A stretch of 33,469 nt of DNA from Oscillospiraceae bacterium (GTDB taxonomy: Bacteria; Bacillota; Clostridia; Oscillospirales; Ruminococcaceae), in contig JAIEDJ010000304.1 of NCBI GenBank assembly GCA_029068025.1, positions 1-33,469 of the forward strand, in the 5' to 3' direction. The position numbers and the translations under genes are program-made. A model generated the notes under the pieces. The model did no database searches. It saw only the letters and a program-made list of their open reading frames with translations, and was not told the origin of the DNA. Shown here piece by piece: positions 1 through 7,610 of the stretch. The first letter of the stretch is position 1. Every line of letters begins with the position of its first letter.

Positions 1-1
1 C

Positions 2-424
2 CTAAAACGAATCGTATATAAGCGTAGTCCCGCCGACGACGATCCTCTGTTCCTCGCTGATCTTGCTGCGCCGAAGGATCGCCTTGATCCTCAGCAGCAT
101 TTCGGTCTCGTCGACGGGCTTGGTCATATAGTCGTCCGAGCCCAGCATAAACGACTTCCGCAGATCCTCCGCCGAGTCTCTGGCAGTGATGATCAGCACG
201 GGAACGTTTATCCCGCTCTCGCGCATAGCCTTCAGACAGCCGTAGCCGTCCAGCTTGGGCATCATCACATCCAAAATCACCAGATCTATATGCTGCCGCT
301 CCAGAACCGCCAGTACCTCTTCGCCGTCAGCCGCGACAAACGGACGATACCCGTTTTTTTCGAGAGTATACTCATACAGCCGGCGAATATTCGGCTGATC
401 GTCGGCGACCAAAATATTAAACAT
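2..424 (-). CDS. Response regulator, receiver domain only (OmpR-like, possibly truncated)
   Basis: This is a phospho-acceptor protein of a two-component pathway. Residues 1-118 form a complete CheY-like receiver: acidic pair D8/D9, phospho-acceptor D52 in LVILDVMMPK, T80 in LIITARD and K102 in MTKPVD. After the linker at 118 comes IVVGGTTLIYDSF, which resembles the start of an OmpR-family winged-helix domain. A TAG stop (bases 4-2) follows at once, so no DNA-binding domain is present. The window ends one base later, so whether winged-helix codons continue past the stop cannot be seen. The start codon lies 5 nt after the ahcY stop, so the two genes are probably cotranscribed. It is either a genuine stand-alone receiver or an OmpR regulator cut by a nonsense mutation. 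The receiver call is very sure; the truncation call is not. Confidence 0.88.
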   Translation of the reverse strand: MFNILVADDQPNIRRLYEYTLEKNGYRPFVAADGEEVLAVLERQHIDLVILDVMMPKLDGYGCLKAMRESGINVPVLIITARDSAEDLRKSFMLGSDDYMTKPVDETEMLLRIKAILRRSKISEEQRIVVGGTTLIYDSF

Positions 425-429
425 AGTTA

Positions 430-1686
430 TCAGTACGCTTCCCAGCTGTTAAGATACTTTTCCTGATCGGGGTTGAGCTTGTCTATACGGATCCCCCACG
501 CGTTCAGCTTGCGCTCGGCTACCTTTCTGTCGATAGTCTTGGGAACGTTGACGGTCATACGCTCGCCGCCCTTGAGGTTGTCCGAGTTCTTCGCGATGTA
601 CTCTGCCGACAGCGCCTGAATAGCAAAGCTCATATCCATGATCTCCGCGGGATGTCCGTCTCCCGCCGCCAGATTTACAAGTCTGCCCTCGGCAATAACG
701 AACACGGTCTTTCCGTTGCTCAGCTTGTAGCCCATGATGTTGTTGCGCGCCGTGTAGCTTTCAACGGCGATCTCGCGGAGCTTAGCCATGTTGACCTCAA
801 CGTCGAAATGCCCCGCGTTGCAGCAGATAGCGCCGTCCTTCATGTTCATAAACGCGTTTTCGCCGATAACATCCGCGCAGCCCGTCACAGTAACGAAGAA
901 ATCTCCGACCGCCGCTGCCTCGTTCATCGGCATTACCTTAAATCCGTCCATGACCGCTTCCATAGCCTTGATAGGATCTATCTCGGTAACGATGACCTCC
1001 GCTCCCAGACCCTTCGCGCGCATGGCAACGCCCTTGCCGCACCAGCCGTAGCCCGCGACAACAACGTTCTTTCCCGCGACGATAAGATTCGTCGTGCGGT
1101 TGATGCCGTCCCAGACAGACTGACCGGTTCCGTAGCGGTTATCAAACAAATGCTTGCAGTCCGCGTCATTTACCAGCACCATCGGGAACTTCAGCGCCTT
1201 TGCTCTGTCCATCGCCAGCAGACGGATAATTCCCGTTGTCGTCTCCTCGCAGCCGCCGAGAACGTTCGGGATAAGATCCGTGCGCTCGTTATGGATCAGG
1301 TTCACCAGATCGCCGCCGTCGTCAATGATGATATTCGGGCCGCAGTCGATGACCTTTGAAATATGGCGGTGGTATTCCTCATCGGTGGAGTTGTACCACG
1401 CGAACACGTTCAGTCCGTCGTGAACGAGCGCCGCCGCAACGTCGTCCTGAGTCGACAGCGGATTGCTGCCTGTAACGTACATCTCCGCGCCGCCCGCTGC
1501 CAGCACCTTGCACAGATACGCTGTCTTTGCCTCAAGATGTACCGACAGTGCCACCTTCAATCCCTTGAACGGCTTTTCGGCCGCAAATTCCTTCTCGATA
1601 CCATTCAGCAGCGGCATATTGCGCTTTACCCATTCGATCTTGCGCGCTCCGCTCTCCCACAGCTTTTCATCACGAATCTCACTCAT
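430..1686 (-). CDS. ahcY: Adenosylhomocysteinase (S-adenosyl-L-homocysteine hydrolase)
   Basis: The enzyme reversibly splits S-adenosylhomocysteine into adenosine and homocysteine, clearing the by-product inhibitor of methyltransferases; it is cytosolic and uses bound NAD. Of 418 residues, the substrate domain carries CEETTTG near 146-152 and VNDADCKHLFDN near 172-183, with the expected Lys178 and Asp182. The NAD-binding Rossmann domain has GYGWCGKG at 212-219. NAGHFDVE and the late GDGHPAEIMDMSFA segment are also present. It lacks the C-terminal KPxHYRY tail of the long eukaryotic/proteobacterial enzymes and ends in a short helix, as in shorter archaeal and thermophile-type enzymes. AGGAGGA stands 8 nt before the ATG. 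The SOD-like gene is 63 nt upstream, and the receiver gene follows after 5 nt. Identification is firm. Confidence 0.97.
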   Translation of the reverse strand: MSEIRDEKLWESGARKIEWVKRNMPLLNGIEKEFAAEKPFKGLKVALSVHLEAKTAYLCKVLAAGGAEMYVTGSNPLSTQDDVAAALVHDGLNVFAWYNSTDEEYHRHISKVIDCGPNIIIDDGGDLVNLIHNERTDLIPNVLGGCEETTTGIIRLLAMDRAKALKFPMVLVNDADCKHLFDNRYGTGQSVWDGINRTTNLIVAGKNVVVAGYGWCGKGVAMRAKGLGAEVIVTEIDPIKAMEAVMDGFKVMPMNEAAAVGDFFVTVTGCADVIGENAFMNMKDGAICCNAGHFDVEVNMAKLREIAVESYTARNNIMGYKLSNGKTVFVIAEGRLVNLAAGDGHPAEIMDMSFAIQALSAEYIAKNSDNLKGGERMTVNVPKTIDRKVAERKLNAWGIRIDKLNPDQEKYLNSWEAY

Positions 1687-1749
1687 AGTTTTTGTCCTCC
1701 TGAATTTTTGATCCCGCTCAAACGAGATATTATCTGAAATTAATTTAAC

Positions 1750-2142
1750 TCACAGCACACGCTGAAACAATCCGCAGGCAACAGTGATCTCATCGCCGTT
1801 TGACTTAAGGTGCAGTACGATCGGTCTGCCGGCGATCTGCGTATGATCCGCTCGGTCAAGATAGATCTGAGCGGACGCGTTTCCTGTTCCGTCCGAAAAA
1901 ACGTCCGGCAGCAAAAGGATCTTCTCGCCCTTGTTCTCGCATAGCAGGCCCTCGTGAACATGAAACGCGAAGTCGCTGTTTATCGGCATATTTTCAAAAT
2001 CGCCCTGCAAATAGAGCCCGTCGGGCAGCGCGTAAGCATACACCTTTCCCCTGATATCGGGGTATTCCTCTCCGCCGCGAAGCTCAGCCTCCAGCACCGG
2101 TCTGTCCTGTTCAATAAAAGCGTAATCTGTTACATTTTCCAT
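1750..2142 (-). CDS. Cu/Zn superoxide dismutase-like (SodC-fold) small protein
   Basis: A 130-residue protein with the SodC beta-barrel signature. FHVHEG at 60-65 supplies two histidines equivalent to copper ligands, GRPIVLHL at 105-112 supplies the late histidine H111, and C68 with VACG C123 match the conserved disulfide pair. The bridging and zinc-site histidines between the HVH motif and the D80-D84 region are not evident, so the metal site is reduced and dismutase activity is uncertain. There is no signal peptide, which is unusual because typical SodC is exported. I chose the ATG at 2142 because AGAGAGGTG stands just upstream; a TTG 36 nt further up would place that site inside the coding region. 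The same ribosome site is buried in a 33-nt inverted repeat, listed separately. Fold call fairly sure, activity not. Confidence 0.72.
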   Translation of the reverse strand: MENVTDYAFIEQDRPVLEAELRGGEEYPDIRGKVYAYALPDGLYLQGDFENMPINSDFAFHVHEGLLCENKGEKILLLPDVFSDGTGNASAQIYLDRADHTQIAGRPIVLHLKSNGDEITVACGLFQRVL

Positions 2143-2143
2143 A

Positions 2144-2176
2144 GAATATACACCTCTCTTCAAGAGAAGTATATTC
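2144..2176 (-). promoter_or_regulatory. 33-nt inverted repeat covering the RBS of the SodC-like gene
   Basis: Plus-strand arms GAATATAC (2144-2151) and GTATATTC (2169-2176) pair perfectly. Inside them TCTCTT and AAGAGA pair across a single C, with a small unpaired ACC/A bulge. In the transcript the AGAGAGG Shine-Dalgarno falls in the inner stem, 1-2 nt from the start region. It could be an RNA hairpin that masks the ribosome site or a repressor operator. The pairing is seen directly; the regulatory role is inferred. Confidence 0.6.
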
Positions 2177-2270
2177 AAATACCGCGCGTCCGATTACTAT
2201 CAGTCTGTCGATAACCCATTATTTGCATAAGTTCCCGGCATCCGATGGCTTCCCGACAGCCCGAAAATAA

Positions 2271-3107
2271 TCACTTTCGTATAAACAGCACCCCGAGCGT
2301 GTCCTCGCCGCAGTGACACGCCACCGTGCAGCCCGCGTCGGTCGCCGCGATCTCCGAGAAGCTCTTGTACTTCGCGATCTCGGCGGCGGCGTGATCGGTG
2401 TTCTCCTTGGATGTGGTATGCGTGATAAAGATCAGATCCTCGTCCACATCCACGCCTGTCAGTCTGTCCTTCACATAATCATTGATGGTCTTTTCGATAC
2501 TGCCGCGGTACTTCTTGATAACCTTCATCTTGCCGTCAATAACAGCGATACACGGCTTAAGCTTCAAAAGATTCGCTCCCAGCGCCGCGATGGACGAGCA
2601 GCGCCCGCCCTTGTGGAGATACTCCACATTAGCAACGAAGAATGTCGCGTCCACCTTGGGAATGATCTCCCCGAGAGCGGTGACGATCTCATCGGCGGAC
2701 AGTCCCTTTGCCGCCAGCTTAGCCGCCGAAACGGCGACCAGACCCTCGCCCGTGGAAAGATTCCTCGAATCCACCACCCTGACGTTCGGGAAGTCCTCCG
2801 CCGCGATCACCGCGTTCTGATACGTGCTGGAGAAATCCGAGCTGATCGTGATCAGCACAAGCTCATCGCACTCCTTGAGCTGCTCGGTGAAAAACCTTGT
2901 GAAATCGTCGATATTTACCGCCGCCGTTGAGCACAGCTTTCCGGTAGACCGATAATGCTCGAACACGTCCTTCTGTGTGATCTCAACGCCGTCCTTGAGC
3001 GTTTCGCCGCCCTTGTTCACATACAGCGGAACAACACTGATATCATACCTCTTCTTCAATTCCTCGGACAGATCGCAAACGCTGTCCGCACATATCTTGA
3101 CTTTCAT
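2271..3107 (-). CDS. DegV family protein (fatty-acid-binding, FakB-like)
   Basis: A 278-residue DegV/EDD-fold protein. Members bind a long-chain fatty acid and, where a FakA kinase exists, present it for phosphorylation and entry into phospholipid synthesis. The family features are in order: KICADSVCDLS at the N-terminus, the STAAVNIDDF loop near 58-68, ISSDFSSTYQNA near 88-99 (lipid head-group pocket), VDSRNLSTGEG, then the VEYLHKGGRCS motif and C-terminal CHCGEDTLGVLF. The start at 3107 is preceded by TAAGGAGGATAAA, an ideal ribosome site; an upstream extension of the frame has none. No FakA gene is in view. Its 5' leader is one copy of the palindromic repeat family (3128-3232), and the gene may be cotranscribed with the unknown gene at 3323-3952. 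Family call sure, ligand inferred from the family. Confidence 0.93.
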   Translation of the reverse strand: MKVKICADSVCDLSEELKKRYDISVVPLYVNKGGETLKDGVEITQKDVFEHYRSTGKLCSTAAVNIDDFTRFFTEQLKECDELVLITISSDFSSTYQNAVIAAEDFPNVRVVDSRNLSTGEGLVAVSAAKLAAKGLSADEIVTALGEIIPKVDATFFVANVEYLHKGGRCSSIAALGANLLKLKPCIAVIDGKMKVIKKYRGSIEKTINDYVKDRLTGVDVDEDLIFITHTTSKENTDHAAAEIAKYKSFSEIAATDAGCTVACHCGEDTLGVLFIRK

Positions 3108-3127
3108 TTTATCCTCCTTATCTAAAA

Positions 3128-3232
3128 GAATTTCAAATTTCTCACTTGACTGCACGCTCCGCGCCTTTGGCGCTCCGCTTAGCAGCCAAGTGAGAACCGG
3201 TCGAAATTAAAATTTCGACCTATTTGAAATTC
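3128..3232 (-). repeat. Palindromic leader element, copy A
   Basis: The closing stem is GAATTTCAAAT (3128-3138) with ATTTGAAATTC (3222-3232), 11/11 paired. It encloses two independent hairpins: CTCACTTG (3141-3148) with CAAGTGAG (3187-3194), extended by ACTGC/GCAG, and TCGAAATT/AATTTCGA (3201-3218). Together they would form a three-way junction. On the minus strand the closing stem is followed by TTTTAGAT and then the AAGGAGG ribosome site of degV. Compare copies B (19514), C (22057) and the reversed D (20051). Confidence 0.8.
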
Positions 3233-3247
3233 ACTGGGTTATCGTTC

Positions 3248-3299
3248 GTTGCTCTTGGCATAAGATCCTTTGCTGCGTATTTTAAGCGTTGATCTTGGC
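3248..3299 (-). repeat. 12-bp motif pair next to element A (about 40-bp period)
   Basis: GTTGCTCTTGGC (3248-3259) and GTTGATCTTGGC (3288-3299) are spaced 40 bp. A second block, CTTTGCTGCGTATTTTAA, lies between them. The same 12-mer at a similar spacing stands beside the other three elements. In degV transcript orientation it reads GCCAAGATCAAC and precedes the structured element. Confidence 0.65.
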
Positions 3300-3322
3300 T
3301 TAATGCGCGCAATACTTGTTCG

Positions 3323-3952
3323 TCACGCCTGTGCCGAGAGCGATTCCAGCAGGCGCTCCAGTTCTTCTTCAAGCGAGCTGTAAAACAGCGTGAACAGTAT
3401 ATCGCAGCTCCCCAGCAAAAAAAGATTCCTGTTGCTGATAGACGCGAGTGCGGGAACATATCCGTAAACATAACCCTTGAACCACTCCGCGTCATAGGCG
3501 GGCACACCTCTGCCCATCTTCACCATGCGGCGCACTTCCTCAAAATCGTCCGCGATGACGTTTTCGTAGTTTCCCGCGCCCTTCGCGACCACCATGTCGT
3601 ATATCGCCTTGATCTGCTTGTCGTTCAGCGTGCCGCCGCGTGTTTTCACGCTCTTAAGCTCCGGCAGCCGCACCGCGAACGAATACACCATAAGCGACAG
3701 CACACGCTCATATTCGGGAGAATTCATCTCCTTGCAGCGTTCCTTGTCCAGCTTGATACCCGTGTTGAACAGGCTGGTGGTGTCGGTAATGTTTTTGAGA
3801 GAGATCTTGAAAATGTCCTTTACGTTTATGTTGTAGAAATCCTTATCTGCGATCATGTAGATATATTTTACTGCGTTAAACAAGGAAACTCCTGCCTTTA
3901 CTACGGTATCCGAGATCATTGTAAAGGCGGTTCGTTCGCTGATAAACTCCAT
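3323..3952 (-). CDS. Hypothetical protein of unknown family
   Basis: A 209-residue, mostly alpha-helical, soluble-looking protein that I do not recognise. It has no signal peptide; hydrophobic stretches near 23-37 and 170-195 are short and mixed with charges, so membrane insertion is unlikely. The middle is rich in Lys, Glu and Asp (for example KLDKERCKEMNSPEYERV), and the C-terminus ends in a Leu/Glu-rich helix (EEELERLLESL). Two ATGs lie five codons apart. The second (3952) is chosen because GGAGG overlaps the first ATG and sits 7 nt before the second. A near-consensus promoter lies just upstream. It is divergent from nadE, and degV follows downstream after the repeat. Coding is well supported; function unknown. 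Confidence 0.75.
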   Translation of the reverse strand: MEFISERTAFTMISDTVVKAGVSLFNAVKYIYMIADKDFYNINVKDIFKISLKNITDTTSLFNTGIKLDKERCKEMNSPEYERVLSLMVYSFAVRLPELKSVKTRGGTLNDKQIKAIYDMVVAKGAGNYENVIADDFEEVRRMVKMGRGVPAYDAEWFKGYVYGYVPALASISNRNLFLLGSCDILFTLFYSSLEEELERLLESLSAQA

Positions 3953-3992
3953 AGCTGTGTCCTCCATAAAGATGTAAAAAAGCCCTTACTTT

Positions 3993-4021
3993 ATTATACA
4001 ATTTTTTTCCGTAATTTGCAA
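3993..4021 (-). promoter_or_regulatory. Sigma-A promoter for the 3323-3952 gene
   Basis: On the minus strand, -35 TTGCAA (4021-4016) and -10 TATAAT (3998-3993) are separated by exactly 17 bp, which places transcription start about 35 nt before the start codon at 3952. Confidence 0.75.
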
Positions 4022-4121
4022 GAACATTTTGAAAATAATCGGACAAATATGCCAAAACCGCAAATATATTTGTGGATCTCCTTATTTTTACAGAAAAAAA
4101 CGATCTTTTTTCAATTTATAC

Positions 4122-4150
4122 TTGAATTTTAAGGGAAAAAAGTTTATAAT
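4122..4150 (+). promoter_or_regulatory. Sigma-A promoter for nadE
   Basis: -35 TTGAAT (4122-4127) and -10 TATAAT (4145-4150) are separated by 17 bp, about 40 nt before the nadE start. It is divergent from the promoter at 3993-4021, with AT-rich DNA between them. Confidence 0.78.
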
Positions 4151-4188
4151 AAAAGATGAATACTATTATATCAGTCAGGAGAAAGAAT

Positions 4189-6108
4189 ATGCTGGACGGA
4201 TTTATAAAAGCCGCCGCCGCAACGCCTAAGATCCGCGTTGCCGACTGCGCTTACAATACAAAAGCGATAATCGAGCTTATCAAAGAGGCACACCAAAAGC
4301 GCGTAAAGCTGCTGGTGTTCCCCGAGCTGTGCATAACAGGCTATTCCTGCGGCGACCTGTTCTATCAGCCTGCGCTGCTGAGCGCAGCTTTAAGCTCTCT
4401 GAACGAGATCTCCGCCGCTTGTGTCGGTATGGATATGCTTATCGCGGTCGGCTGCCCGCTTGTGTTCCGCGGCGAATTGTATAATTGCGCGGTAATTATA
4501 CAGAACGGCGAGATACTCGGGGTTATCCCGAAGAAGTTCCTGCCGAATTACAACGAATTTTATGAAGCGCGGCAATTTACATCTGCTCCCGATAATGAAA
4601 ACAACAATATAACGCTTTTGGGCAGATCCGTGCCGTTCGGAACCGACCTTCTGTTCGAGTGCGAAAATATGCCAGACCTTGTATTTGCGGCGGAGATCTG
4701 CGAGGATCTCTGGGCGCCCGATCCGCCGTCAACACAGCTGGCGCTCGGCGGCGCGACGGTCATCGCGAACCTCTCCGCGTCCAATGAGACCATCGGCAAG
4801 GACGACTACCGCAGAACGCTTGTCACCGGACAGTCCGCGCGGTTGATATGCGGATATATATTCGCGAGCGCCGGCGACGGAGAATCCACCCAGGATCTGG
4901 TATTCGGAGGACACAGGATCATCGCCGAAAACGGCACAGCTATCGCGGAGAGTGAGCTTTACACGACGGGGCTTACTGTCACCGAGATAGACGTTCAGAA
5001 GCTGACGACGGAGCGCCGCAGAAACACCTCGTTCCGCAGCGGCTCCGAACGTCCTGAAATGCGGCGTATTTCCTTTAATATGAACATAGAGACGACCGAG
5101 CTTACAAGATCTATCGAAGCAATGCCGTTCGTTCCGCAGGACAGCACCAAAAAGAACGAGCGCTGCTCCAAGATACTGAAAATGCAGGCGCACGCGCTTG
5201 CTCAGCGCGTAACGCACACACACTGCAAGACGCTTGTCGTCGGGATCTCAGGCGGACTGGATTCCTGCCTTGCGTTGCTTGTCGCCGCCGAGGCAATGAA
5301 GCTGCTTGACCGTCCCGCGAGCGACATTATTACGATAACCATGCCCTGCTTCGGAACAACGAAGCGCACCCGCTCCAACGCCGAGATACTCTGCGGATGT
5401 CTTGGAACGACACTGCGCGTGATCGACATCTCCGACAGCGTAAAGCAGCATTTTGCGGACATCTCCCACAGCGAAAGCGATCATAACGTGACCTACGAGA
5501 ACGCCCAGGCGCGCGAACGCACGCAGGTCCTGATGGACGTTGCGAATGAAGAAAACGGCTTGGTGGTCGGCACGGGCGATCTCTCGGAGCTTGCTCTCGG
5601 CTGGGCGACCTACAACGGCGATCATATGAGTATGTACGGTGTAAACGCGTCCGTTCCGAAAACGCTTGTCCGCCATATTGTGCAGTACTTCTCCGAAACC
5701 ACTGACAACGCCGAGCTGAGCTGCGTGCTCACAGATATTCTCGATACGCCAGTCAGCCCGGAGCTTCTGCCCGCCAAGGACGGCGAGATATCGCAGATCA
5801 CCGAGGATCTGGTAGGGCCCTATGAGCTCCACGACTTCTTCCTGTACAACGGGATCCGATGGGGATATCCGCCGCGCAAGGTCTACAGACTGGCGCAGTA
5901 CGCTTTCGGCGACAGCTATAGCTCCGACGTGATCCTCAAGTGGCTCAGGACCTTCTACAGACGTTTTTTTGCGCAGCAGTTCAAGCGGAGCTGCCTGCCC
6001 GACGGAGTCAAGGTCGGCTCGGTATCGCTTTCACCGCGCGGCGACCTGAGAATGCCGAGCGACGCGTCCGCCGCCGTTTGGCTGGACGAGCTTGAAAAAT
6101 TAACTTAA
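4189..6108 (+). CDS. nadE: Glutamine-dependent NAD+ synthetase
   Basis: The last step of NAD synthesis: nicotinic acid adenine dinucleotide is amidated using ATP, with ammonia taken from glutamine. The 639-residue protein has an N-terminal nitrilase-type glutaminase with Glu46 (FPELCITG), Lys near 115-116 (IPKKFLPNYNEFYEAR) and Cys171 (AEICEDLW) as catalytic triad. The C-terminal synthetase has the ATP-binding SGGLDS loop at 354-359 and the GTGDLSELALGW segment. The long two-domain form brings its own ammonia source. I chose the start at 4189 because CAGGAG stands 7 nt upstream; an ATG 33 nt earlier has no ribosome site. It is transcribed from a strong promoter at 4122-4150 and appears monocistronic or leads the rightward block. 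Identification is firm. Confidence 0.97.
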   Translation: MLDGFIKAAAATPKIRVADCAYNTKAIIELIKEAHQKRVKLLVFPELCITGYSCGDLFYQPALLSAALSSLNEISAACVGMDMLIAVGCPLVFRGELYNCAVIIQNGEILGVIPKKFLPNYNEFYEARQFTSAPDNENNNITLLGRSVPFGTDLLFECENMPDLVFAAEICEDLWAPDPPSTQLALGGATVIANLSASNETIGKDDYRRTLVTGQSARLICGYIFASAGDGESTQDLVFGGHRIIAENGTAIAESELYTTGLTVTEIDVQKLTTERRRNTSFRSGSERPEMRRISFNMNIETTELTRSIEAMPFVPQDSTKKNERCSKILKMQAHALAQRVTHTHCKTLVVGISGGLDSCLALLVAAEAMKLLDRPASDIITITMPCFGTTKRTRSNAEILCGCLGTTLRVIDISDSVKQHFADISHSESDHNVTYENAQARERTQVLMDVANEENGLVVGTGDLSELALGWATYNGDHMSMYGVNASVPKTLVRHIVQYFSETTDNAELSCVLTDILDTPVSPELLPAKDGEISQITEDLVGPYELHDFFLYNGIRWGYPPRKVYRLAQYAFGDSYSSDVILKWLRTFYRRFFAQQFKRSCLPDGVKVGSVSLSPRGDLRMPSDASAAVWLDELEKLT

Positions 6109-6176
6109 AACTAACGGCACGTTGGCGATTTGTTAAAAAATTAATGACCGTATCATTATAATTGACGGGAGCTATT

Positions 6177-6839
6177 ATGTTAGAAAAAATCGAAAAAAAG
6201 CTGTTAGATTTTAAAACGGCAGGCAGCACAGCCGAGGACTTTTTTGCTGCCCGCCGTGCCAGAACAGCTAAATTCCGAAGGGTGATCCGCGCGTGCTTCT
6301 ATCTGCATTGTATCGCGGCGCTTGCCTGCATAGTGCTGTCCATTGCGTTCAGCGCGGGTTTCGATATAGTTAAGATCTCCGTCTGCGCATTGACCTCGGT
6401 GATCTTCGCGTTCTTTGCCGTCGGAGATCTTGAGCACGTGAAAGCGATCTCCTGCGTGATAGACTTTGCGTTTGCGGCAGGGGCGTTTGTCACAGCGGCG
6501 CTCGGCACACACAGTACGCTGTATATTATCTGCGGTATCATAATGTGCGTGCTGGGGCTGTCAATGATCCTTTCGGCAGCTGCAGCTGCCTGCAAGCGTT
6601 TTCTTGAAAACGCCTCGCCGTTTATGATACGGCGTGAGAACAGCACACAGCCTGCGGATGAATATGATGATATTCCTGACCTTCCCGAGGAATACAGGAT
6701 CAATCTCCTGATGGCGCAGGCTCAGGAACAGCAGCTGATCCCTTCACCACCTCCGCCTCCACCGATAAGCAAGATGCGGGAGCTGGCAGATCAGGTATGT
6801 GAAATAATCTGCGGCGGATCGGACAAAAGCGAATCATAA
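6177..6839 (+). CDS. Small membrane protein with proline-rich C-terminal tail, unknown
   Basis: A 220-residue protein I do not recognise. About 35 charged N-terminal residues are followed by four hydrophobic helices, near 40-62, 67-85, 92-112 and 115-140. A cytosol-like tail then carries an acidic stretch (DEYDDIPDLPEEYR) and a run of six prolines (SPPPPPPISK) before a final short helix. The layout suggests an integral membrane protein with a flexible interaction tail. GGGAG stands 5 nt before the ATG at 6177; an in-frame TTG 15 nt upstream would place that site inside the gene. It lies 68 nt after nadE in the same direction, so it may be cotranscribed. About 185 nt without a gene follow. Coding fairly sure; function unknown. 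Confidence 0.68.
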   Translation: MLEKIEKKLLDFKTAGSTAEDFFAARRARTAKFRRVIRACFYLHCIAALACIVLSIAFSAGFDIVKISVCALTSVIFAFFAVGDLEHVKAISCVIDFAFAAGAFVTAALGTHSTLYIICGIIMCVLGLSMILSAAAAACKRFLENASPFMIRRENSTQPADEYDDIPDLPEEYRINLLMAQAQEQQLIPSPPPPPPISKMRELADQVCEIICGGSDKSES

Positions 6840-7024
6840 CTATCTGATTTTTTATGATCAAAAACATGGCGAAAAAACGAGCGTTTAAGCCGTAAACCGC
6901 GCTTGAAATTCTCTGAATAAAAAGAATTGCATTTCTTTGTGATTTTGGCTCTATCAAACAATTCATACGATATTAATAATCAAGTCTTTCATGATTTTTC
7001 AACGCCGAAACGGAGGTGTGAAAA

Positions 7025-7579
7025 CTGTCTGCAAAAAAGCTCTCCTTTTCGGCGATTTTTATATGCTTTGCAGCGGCGCTTTCCGCCCTTGAAACAATGC
7101 TTCCGCCGATATGTCCGATACCCGGCGTGCGTGTCGGTCTCGGAAACATTGTCACGATGTTTTTGCTGTACATAGGCGGCAGCTGGAGGGCGTTTGACGC
7201 GCTGTTCGTTATAATACTGCGGTGTGTGCTGGCGGCGCTGATCGTCGGTTCTCCGATGAGCGCCATATACGGACTTGCGGGCGGCATAGCCTCATGGCTC
7301 GCCATGCTCTGCCTTTGCCGTATCTTCCCAAAAGACAGCGAAACAAAGCGCTTTGACGAACGTTTTCTTCCGTTTACGGCGGTAGGCGGCGCGGTATTTC
7401 ACATAGCGGGGCAGATGGCTTGCGCAGTGCTGCTCTACGGCACAAAATACGTCCTAGCCTATACTCCGATACTGTTGGCGAGCGCCATTATCGGCGGACT
7501 GTTTACGGGGTTTCTCACCATGCTGATACTTCGCAAATTTCCCGAGAAGCTGCTGAACAGTATACGAAATGTAAAATAG
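7025..7579 (+). CDS. Gx transporter family / heptaprenyl diphosphate synthase component I-like membrane protein
   Basis: An integral membrane protein of the Hpre_diP_synt_I family, now usually called Gx transporters and related to ECF-type S components. It shows PIPGVRVGLGNIVTMFLLY near 33-51, the repeated glycine-rich helices (IYGLAGGIASWLAML), the AVGGAVFHIAGQMA segment and GLFTGFLTMLILRKF at the end. An internal ATG at 7097 would remove the first hydrophobic helix, and the coding frame clearly extends upstream. The only start-like codon between the upstream in-frame TGA (7019) and 7097 is CTG at 7025, 6 nt after a perfect GGAGGTG. I therefore call a CTG start giving 184 residues, with a sequencing error or small frameshift as the alternative. 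polA follows 31 nt later. Family call sure, start less so. Confidence 0.8.
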   Translation: MSAKKLSFSAIFICFAAALSALETMLPPICPIPGVRVGLGNIVTMFLLYIGGSWRAFDALFVIILRCVLAALIVGSPMSAIYGLAGGIASWLAMLCLCRIFPKDSETKRFDERFLPFTAVGGAVFHIAGQMACAVLLYGTKYVLAYTPILLASAIIGGLFTGFLTMLILRKFPEKLLNSIRNVK

Positions 7580-7610
7580 CCCACAAATATAACGCAAAGG
7601 AGCAAAGACC

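Noticed and set aside
652..1359. 235-codon plus-strand frame over ahcY
   Set aside because: Antisense to a highly conserved enzyme gene; its composition mirrors ahcY codons.
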